Assembly (NCBI GenBank): GCA_019119575.1
Contig: DWWT01000001.1
Location: 1 to 47,356 of the forward strand
DNA length: 47,356 nucleotides
Direction of reading: 5' to 3'
From: Candidatus Enterocloster excrementipullorum
GTDB taxonomy: Bacteria > Bacillota > Clostridia > Lachnospirales > Lachnospiraceae
The translations under genes and the position numbers were made by a program. The notes below the pieces were generated by a model. It saw only the letters and a program-made list of their open reading frames with translations. It searched no databases and was not told where the DNA came from. This document shows, piece by piece, positions 43,322 through 47,356 of the stretch (position 1 is the stretch's first letter; the number at the start of each line of letters is the position of its first letter).

Positions 43322-43972
43322 CTATAAAATTTCCTGAGAGGAAGTCCCGTCCGCGCACTCCAGCTTGCTGATGGACACCTCGTAGGCCACCCGCTTCTCA
43401 CACTCTGTGTCGCTGAGCTTTTTGGTGTATTCCCTGCTCTGGACCCGACCCCAGATGCGCACCCGGGTTCCCACGGAGAATCCCGCCGCATACCGGGCAT
43501 TCCGGCCCCAGCTTATGCAGGGTATGTAATCGGATTTTCCATATGGCCGGTTTACCGCCAGGAGCAGATCCGCGATCTCCCGTCCCAGAGGCGTTTTCCT
43601 GTAAATAGGCAGCTTGCAGATATAGCCGTCCAGGAAAATCTGGTTTGTCTTGGTATAATCCGTAAATTCTTCGATAAAATGAATCTCCCGCACAAACACG
43701 GAGAGCATCAGTCTGTTTTTTACCCCCTCGTGGCGGTTGTAGGAGCGAAACTGTCCGATGGCCTCCACCGTCTGGCCCGTATAGTCCCGGGACACATCCA
43801 CGAGGCGCTCCGAAATCATCAGGGGAATCACATCCGCCTGCTGGCTCAGCCGGCTCACCGCCACATCCACCATATAAAATCCCTCCCCGAAGACCTCGTG
43901 GCTGAAGGAAAATCCGGATACAATCTCCCCGATGACGCTCACCTTGTTGTTCTCAATCATTTTTTCCGACAT
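43322..43972 (-). CDS. SSB-like protein with two OB folds
   Basis: A 216-residue protein. The second half (residues 112-200) has the SSB pattern, including the IFLDGYICKLPIYRKTPLGR segment, the SDYIPCISWGRNA segment and the VRIWGRVQSREY segment. The first half (residues about 8-105) is a second, more diverged OB-like region. It lacks the acidic DDDIPF tail of housekeeping SSB and ends SSQEIL. The start is the ATG at 43970-43972 with GAGGAG 7 nt upstream. The open frame upstream (105 codons) is in the intergenic region and shows no homology. It is presumably a nucleic-acid binding accessory protein; the partner is unknown. Confidence 0.8.
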   Translation of the reverse strand: MSEKMIENNKVSVIGEIVSGFSFSHEVFGEGFYMVDVAVSRLSQQADVIPLMISERLVDVSRDYTGQTVEAIGQFRSYNRHEGVKNRLMLSVFVREIHFIEEFTDYTKTNQIFLDGYICKLPIYRKTPLGREIADLLLAVNRPYGKSDYIPCISWGRNARYAAGFSVGTRVRIWGRVQSREYTKKLSDTECEKRVAYEVSISKLECADGTSSQEIL

Positions 43973-44293
43973 AGTACATCTCCTCTTTGTTCTTTGTTGC
44001 TTCTGGCACATAGATACTATATGAGAATATTTGGAAAAATAGACCGGAAAAATGAGCGTCCGGAGCGAAAATCGTTCGACGGGATCCGGCAGGATTCGGC
44101 TTATCGGAAAAAACAGATGCCAAGAGCTCATGCCAAAAAAGGAGACGTCCGGGTTACAAGCTTGCACGCTTGCTGCCCGGCTGTCCCCTTTGTTTGTTAT
44201 CGGGAATGATGTCTCCCGGCCATACCATCCGTGTACAGATGGCGGAAATAACGATCCAAACTTGCCCCGGCGTATTCCCCAAGGCATACGGAA
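43973..44293. other. Intergenic region with typA terminator
   Basis: 321 bp between the SSB-like gene and typA, both on the minus strand. It holds the typA terminator (44135-44191). No reliable gene is seen, although a long frame on the minus strand and fragments on the plus strand are open. A possible TATAGT -10 for the SSB-like gene lies near 44019-44024 without a convincing -35. Confidence 0.5.
44135..44191 (-). terminator. Terminator downstream of typA
   Basis: On the minus strand GGGGACAGCCGGG pairs with CCCGGACGTCTCC (mismatch-containing stem) around an inner hairpin GCAAGC/GCTTGT, followed by TTTTTT (44135-44140). It lies about 100 nt after the typA stop. Confidence 0.75.
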
Positions 44294-46123
44294 TTATTTT
44301 TTAAAGGAAGCCCTCTTGCGCAGAGTGGGATCCAAAATCTTTTTGCGGATGCGCAGGCTCTCCGGAGTCACCTCCAGAAGCTCGTCCGTGTCGATAAAGT
44401 CCAAGCACTGCTCCAGGCTCATAATCCTGGGCGGGGTGAGCTTTAAGGCCTCATCCGCGCTGGAAGAACGGGTGTTGGTAAGCTTCTTTGTCTTGCACAC
44501 ATTGATCTCAATGTCCTCAGCCTTGGGGCTCTGGCCCACGACCATTCCGGCATAGACCTTTGTTCCGGGTCCGATGAAAAGAGCTCCACGCTCCTGGGCA
44601 TTGAACAAGCCGTAGGTGATGGCCTCCCCGGCCTCATAGGCGATGAGGGAGCCGGTCTGGCGGTAGGAAAGATCTCCCTTGTACTCGCTGTAACCGTCAA
44701 AAATCGTGTTCAGAATGCCATTTCCCTTGGTGTCCGTGAGAAATTCCCCGCGGTAGCCGATAAGCCCCCGGGAGGGAATGGCAAATTCCAGGCGGGAATA
44801 TCCCCCGGCAGCCTGGCTCATGCCCTGCAGCGCGCCCTTGCGGCTGGTGAGCTTCTGGATCACCACGCCGGTGTACTCTTCCGGCACATCCACATAGGCG
44901 ATCTCCATGGGCTCCAGCTTCCGGTTCCTCTCATCGTACTTGTAGAGCACTTCGGCCTTGCTCACCGCGAATTCATATCCCTCGCGGCGCATATTTTCAA
45001 TCAGGACGGACAGATGCAGCTCCCCGCGCCCGGATACCTTAAAGCAGTCCGGGGAATCCGTCTCTTCCACCCGGAGGCTCACGTCCGTGTTCAGCTCACG
45101 GAACAGGCGGTCCCGCAGGTGCCGGGAGGTGATGTACTTGCCCTCCTGGCCTGCCAGGGGGCTGTCATTAACCATAAAATACATGGCGATGGTGGGGTCG
45201 GAAATCTTCTGGAAGGGAATGGCCTCGGGGTTCTCCGGAGAACAAATGGTATCCCCGATATGCAGATCTGCGATTCCCGTCACAGCCACAATCGAGCCAA
45301 TGGAAGCCTCCTGCACCTCCACGCGCTTTAAGCCGTCAAACTCATAGAGCTTGCCGATCTTTATCTTGCGGAATTTGTCCGGATCGTGGTGATTTACCTG
45401 GACGCACTCCTGATTTACCTTAAGAAAGCCGTTGTCCACCTTTCCTATTCCGATGCGGCCCACAAACTCATTGTAATCAATGGTGCTGATCAGCACCTGG
45501 GTGGGGGCCTCCGGATCTCCCTCCGGCGCCGGAATGTGACTTAAAATCGTCTCAAAGAGAGGGCTCATGTCCACGCCCTCATCCTCAATCTTGTATTTCG
45601 CGTATCCCGCTCTGGCCGAGGCAAAAAGGAATGGACAGTCCAGCTGCTTATCCGAGGCGTCCAGATCCATCATCAGCTCCAGGGTCTCATCGATGACCTC
45701 CTGGGGCCTGGCCTCAGGCCGGTCGATCTTGTTGATGCACACGATCACATCCAGATCCAAATCCAGCGCTTTCTGGAGAACAAACTTTGTCTGGGGCATG
45801 GGCCCTTCATAGGCGTCCACCACAAGAATCACGCCGTTCACCATCTTGAGTACGCGCTCCACCTCGCCGCCGAAATCCGCATGGCCGGGGGTGTCGATAA
45901 TGTTGATCTTAACGCCCTTGTAGGAAACAGCCGTATTCTTTGACAGGATGGTGATGCCCCGCTCCCGCTCCAGGTCATTGGAGTCCATAACCCGCTCCTG
46001 CACCTCCTGGTTGGCCCGGAACACGCCGCTCTGGCGCAGAAGCTGATCCACCAGGGTGGTCTTGCCGTGGTCTACGTGGGCGATAATCGCTATATTTCTT
46101 ACATCTTCTCTCTTCATCTTCAT
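44294..46123 (-). CDS. typA: Translational GTPase TypA/BipA
   Basis: A 609-residue ribosome-associated GTPase. G1 is [10 protein letters not shown] (15-24), G3 [15 protein letters not shown]4 NKIDRPEA. The C-terminal part has the BipA-specific region ([17 protein letters not shown], then the [14 protein letters not shown] block). The start is the ATG at 46121-46123 with AAGGAA upstream; the ATG at 46115-46117 is an alternative. A promoter with 17-bp spacing lies about 85-110 bp upstream, and a 16-nt palindrome is in the leader. BipA is needed for growth in the cold and ribosome assembly. Confidence 0.97.
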   Translation of the reverse strand: MKMKREDVRNIAIIAHVDHGKTTLVDQLLRQSGVFRANQEVQERVMDSNDLERERGITILSKNTAVSYKGVKINIIDTPGHADFGGEVERVLKMVNGVILVVDAYEGPMPQTKFVLQKALDLDLDVIVCINKIDRPEARPQEVIDETLELMMDLDASDKQLDCPFLFASARAGYAKYKIEDEGVDMSPLFETILSHIPAPEGDPEAPTQVLISTIDYNEFVGRIGIGKVDNGFLKVNQECVQVNHHDPDKFRKIKIGKLYEFDGLKRVEVQEASIGSIVAVTGIADLHIGDTICSPENPEAIPFQKISDPTIAMYFMVNDSPLAGQEGKYITSRHLRDRLFRELNTDVSLRVEETDSPDCFKVSGRGELHLSVLIENMRREGYEFAVSKAEVLYKYDERNRKLEPMEIAYVDVPEEYTGVVIQKLTSRKGALQGMSQAAGGYSRLEFAIPSRGLIGYRGEFLTDTKGNGILNTIFDGYSEYKGDLSYRQTGSLIAYEAGEAITYGLFNAQERGALFIGPGTKVYAGMVVGQSPKAEDIEINVCKTKKLTNTRSSSADEALKLTPPRIMSLEQCLDFIDTDELLEVTPESLRIRKKILDPTLRKRASFKK

Positions 46124-46153
46124 TGCAATACACTTTCCTTCATCTGCTGCGCC

Positions 46154-46169
46154 CTCAGTGTGCACTGAG
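46154..46169. repeat. Palindrome in the typA leader
   Basis: CTCAGTG-TG-CACTGAG (46154-46169) lies between the typA promoter and start codon, about 30 bp upstream of the ATG. Possible operator or short RNA hairpin. Confidence 0.6.
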
Positions 46170-46205
46170 GCCAGAACATGTTTCATACCGTAATCACAAG
46201 TGTAT

Positions 46206-46234
46206 AGTATAACATCGGCCCCGGCGTATTGCAA
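46206..46234 (-). promoter_or_regulatory. Sigma-A promoter of typA
   Basis: On the minus strand TTGCAA (46229-46234) and TATACT (46206-46211) are separated by 17 bp. The same -35 and -10 hexamers occur in the ABC-F promoter at 32019. Confidence 0.78.
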
Positions 46235-46240
46235 GGGGTT

Positions 46241-46894
46241 TTATCGGAAAACCACCAGCCCGTCCGGGCCCATGCCATAGAAAACCTGGTCGCCGGGCTG
46301 GATTTTCGCGCGGCCTGCCGTCCCTTCGGTGAGCTTTTTTACAAATCCTCCCTCTTCTTCCAAGGATACCAGGAAGGAAAAGCGCACGTCCGCTTCGTAA
46401 ACCGTATCCAGGGTTTCAATCCCCGCCTGGGCCGCCAGATACTGCACCTTTCCCACATCACCGTAGCCTGCCGTGACCGCAAGCTCCCGGCCAGGCCGTT
46501 TTTCCATGAGCACACACTGGGAGAGCCCTTCTTTCACCGCTCCGGAATAGGCCCGCACCAGTCCTCCTGTGCCCAGAAGGGTTCCTCCGAAATACCTAGT
46601 CACCACCGCGCACACATCCGTGAGCCCCTCCCCTGTCAGCACATCCAGCATGGGCCGCCCTGCGGTCTGGGAGGGCTCCCCGTCATCGCTGCACCGGGAC
46701 TGCTGTCCCCTCTCCCCCAGAATATAGGCATAGCAGTGATGCCTTGCGTCCCAGTATTTCTTCCGAATTTCTTCGATAAAGGCCAGCGCCTCCTCTTCCG
46801 TGGAGACCGGCCGGATATCCGCAATAAACCGGGACTTTTTTTCCGTAATCTCCCCGGTTCCGCCTCTATATACAATCCTGCTGCTCTCTGTCAC
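46241..46894 (-). CDS. YigZ/IMPACT family protein
   Basis: A 217-residue YigZ family protein. The N-terminal UPF0029 domain has EKKSRFIADIRPV, DARHHCYAYILG, DDGEPSQTAGRPML and VVTRYFGGTLLGTGGLVRAY. The C-terminal ~80 residues form the DUF1949-type domain. It begins with GTG at 46892-46894, with GAGG upstream. A promoter with 17-bp spacing is at 46948-46976. Homologues are related to the eukaryotic IMPACT translation regulator; the bacterial role is not settled. Confidence 0.93.
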   Translation of the reverse strand: MTESSRIVYRGGTGEITEKKSRFIADIRPVSTEEEALAFIEEIRKKYWDARHHCYAYILGERGQQSRCSDDGEPSQTAGRPMLDVLTGEGLTDVCAVVTRYFGGTLLGTGGLVRAYSGAVKEGLSQCVLMEKRPGRELAVTAGYGDVGKVQYLAAQAGIETLDTVYEADVRFSFLVSLEEEGGFVKKLTEGTAGRAKIQPGDQVFYGMGPDGLVVFR

Positions 46895-46947
46895 AATCCC
46901 CGCCTCGCTTTGTCCAAAATGTTAAGGGCAAAATTTTCCCTCATATC

Positions 46948-46976
46948 ATCATAATATACGCTTCTGCCGATGACAA
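46948..46976 (-). promoter_or_regulatory. Sigma-A promoter of the YigZ gene
   Basis: On the minus strand TTGTCA (46971-46976) and TATGAT (46948-46953) are separated by 17 bp, about 55 bp upstream of the GTG start. Confidence 0.75.
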
Positions 46977-46980
46977 GGAT

Positions 46981-47030
46981 TTTTGCGCCTTTTCGCCCCT
47001 AAAAAATTTTGTGCCTCTTCGCCCCTAAAA
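46981..47030. repeat. Two-copy tandem repeat, 24-bp unit
   Basis: The copy at 46981-47004 and the copy at 47007-47030 differ at two positions (unit core TTCGCCCCTAAAA). They lie between the two divergent promoters. Confidence 0.8.
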
Positions 47031-47109
47031 CAGGGCATTTTTTCCCGGAACGCATCGGGAAATTGCGTTCTTCCGGATGTACGCCGGATGTGCGTCCCGA
47101 AACAGCATT

Positions 47110-47138
47110 TTGTTTTCTTCTGCAAATTGCGTTAAAAT
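47110..47138 (+). promoter_or_regulatory. Sigma-A promoter of the Mop-like gene
   Basis: TTGTTT (47110-47115) and TAAAAT (47133-47138) are separated by 17 bp. The transcript should begin near 47145, at the base of the following hairpin. Confidence 0.6.
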
Positions 47139-47143
47139 AGCGC

Positions 47144-47180
47144 AGGAAGCAGCGCACAGGTTTTGCCCGGCGCGCTTCCT
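47144..47180 (+). promoter_or_regulatory. 5'-leader hairpin before the Mop-like gene
   Basis: AGGAAGC-A-GCGC (47144-47155) pairs perfectly with GCGC-GCTTCCT (47170-47180) around a 14-nt loop, leaving one bulged A. A TTTTTT run (47190-47195) lies 9 nt after it. It could stabilise the mRNA 5' end or act as a regulator; no known riboswitch was recognised. Confidence 0.55.
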
Positions 47181-47212
47181 CAATATCTGTTTTTTCGAAG
47201 GAGGAATTTCTC

Positions 47213-47347
47213 ATGAAATTGAGCGCAAGAAATCAGATTGCAGGAACCATCTCCATGAACGCTGTGAAGGAGCTGGAGCTGGCTGTGGGCAAGGAGGCCG
47301 TAGCCGTAATCAAGGCAACCTCCGTTATGTTTGGGGTGGAGGAGTAA
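47213..47347 (+). CDS. Short Mop/TOBE-type molybdate-binding protein, internally shortened
   Basis: A 44-residue protein with the TOBE/Mop ends MKLSARNQIAG and TISMNAVKELELAVGKEA, and AVIKATSVMFGVEE at the C-terminus. AAGGAGG stands 8 nt before the ATG. Ordinary Mop proteins are about 65-70 residues; here about 25 residues that normally lie between the N-terminal MKLSARNQ and the TISM segment are missing, without a frameshift. Such proteins bind molybdate or tungstate as oligomers. With one beta-strand region lost, the protein may not fold normally, or the gene may be a relic. Molybdate uptake genes may follow outside the window. Confidence 0.75.
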   Translation: MKLSARNQIAGTISMNAVKELELAVGKEAVAVIKATSVMFGVEE

Positions 47348-47356
47348 GTATTTTCT

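Larger units (their letters stand above)
46895..47212. other. Divergent intergenic region upstream of yigZ-type and mop-type genes
   Basis: 318 bp containing a minus-strand promoter for the YigZ gene (46948-46976), a 24-bp tandem repeat (46981-47030), and a plus-strand promoter with a 5' hairpin for the Mop-like gene. Within it, CCGGATGTACG and CCGGATGTGCG form another short tandem pair near 47074-47096. No further gene is seen. Confidence 0.6.

Overview
The window reads as ordinary chromosome from a spore-forming, low-oxygen Firmicute, most likely a Lachnospiraceae (Clostridium cluster XIVa) member with moderately high GC. The reasons are the sporulation genes (yqfC, yqfD, a SpoVB-type flippase, a BofC-like protein), Rex, purA/purB/purC/purF and dapA/dapB of clostridial type, strong AGGAGG-type ribosome binding sites, a lysine riboswitch and compact sigma-A promoters. 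No species can be named from sequence alone. I count 46 protein genes, most on the minus strand. No rRNA, tRNA, CRISPR array, phage or insertion sequence was seen.

Layout. 1-1284: an AT-richer end with a LysR regulator. 1329-9219: a peptide-type ABC transporter operon (binding protein, two permeases, two ATPases) followed by a serine hydrolase and an AraC regulator; a 160-bp inverted-repeat element sits between permease and ATPase genes. 9328-9927: a cytidylate-kinase-like gene. 10090-14347: proB, a DUF896 gene, proA, signal peptidase I and an MFS transporter. 14508-24020: a long minus-strand run with yqfC, yqfD, phoH, ybeY, a yerB-like lipoprotein gene, a SpoVB-like flippase, a BofC-like protein and two FAD oxidoreductases. 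24155-25135: a plus-strand DUF4397 protein with a repetitive N-terminus. 25220-31908: rex, acpS, nnrD, alr, a lone mazF-type toxin gene, a CNNM/CorC-type transporter and yebC. 32079-35646 (plus): an ABC-F ATPase with a coupled 65-residue membrane protein, then purA. 35753-39474: purC, a strong terminator, purF and purB. 39719-43233: two small envelope-protein genes, then lysine riboswitch-dapA-dapB and a corrinoid adenosyltransferase. 43322-46894: an SSB-like protein, TypA/BipA and a YigZ protein. 47213-47347: a shortened Mop-type molybdate-binding protein.

The genes are mostly housekeeping: purine, proline, lysine/peptidoglycan precursor and cofactor-repair metabolism, envelope assembly and sporulation. 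I do not see a clear new multi-gene system. The points most worth checking are the hairpin between purC and purF that leaves no room for a purF promoter, the mobile-looking inverted repeat whose end supplies a permease stop codon, the internally shortened Mop protein, the mazF gene without an antitoxin, and the repeat-bearing DUF4397 protein.
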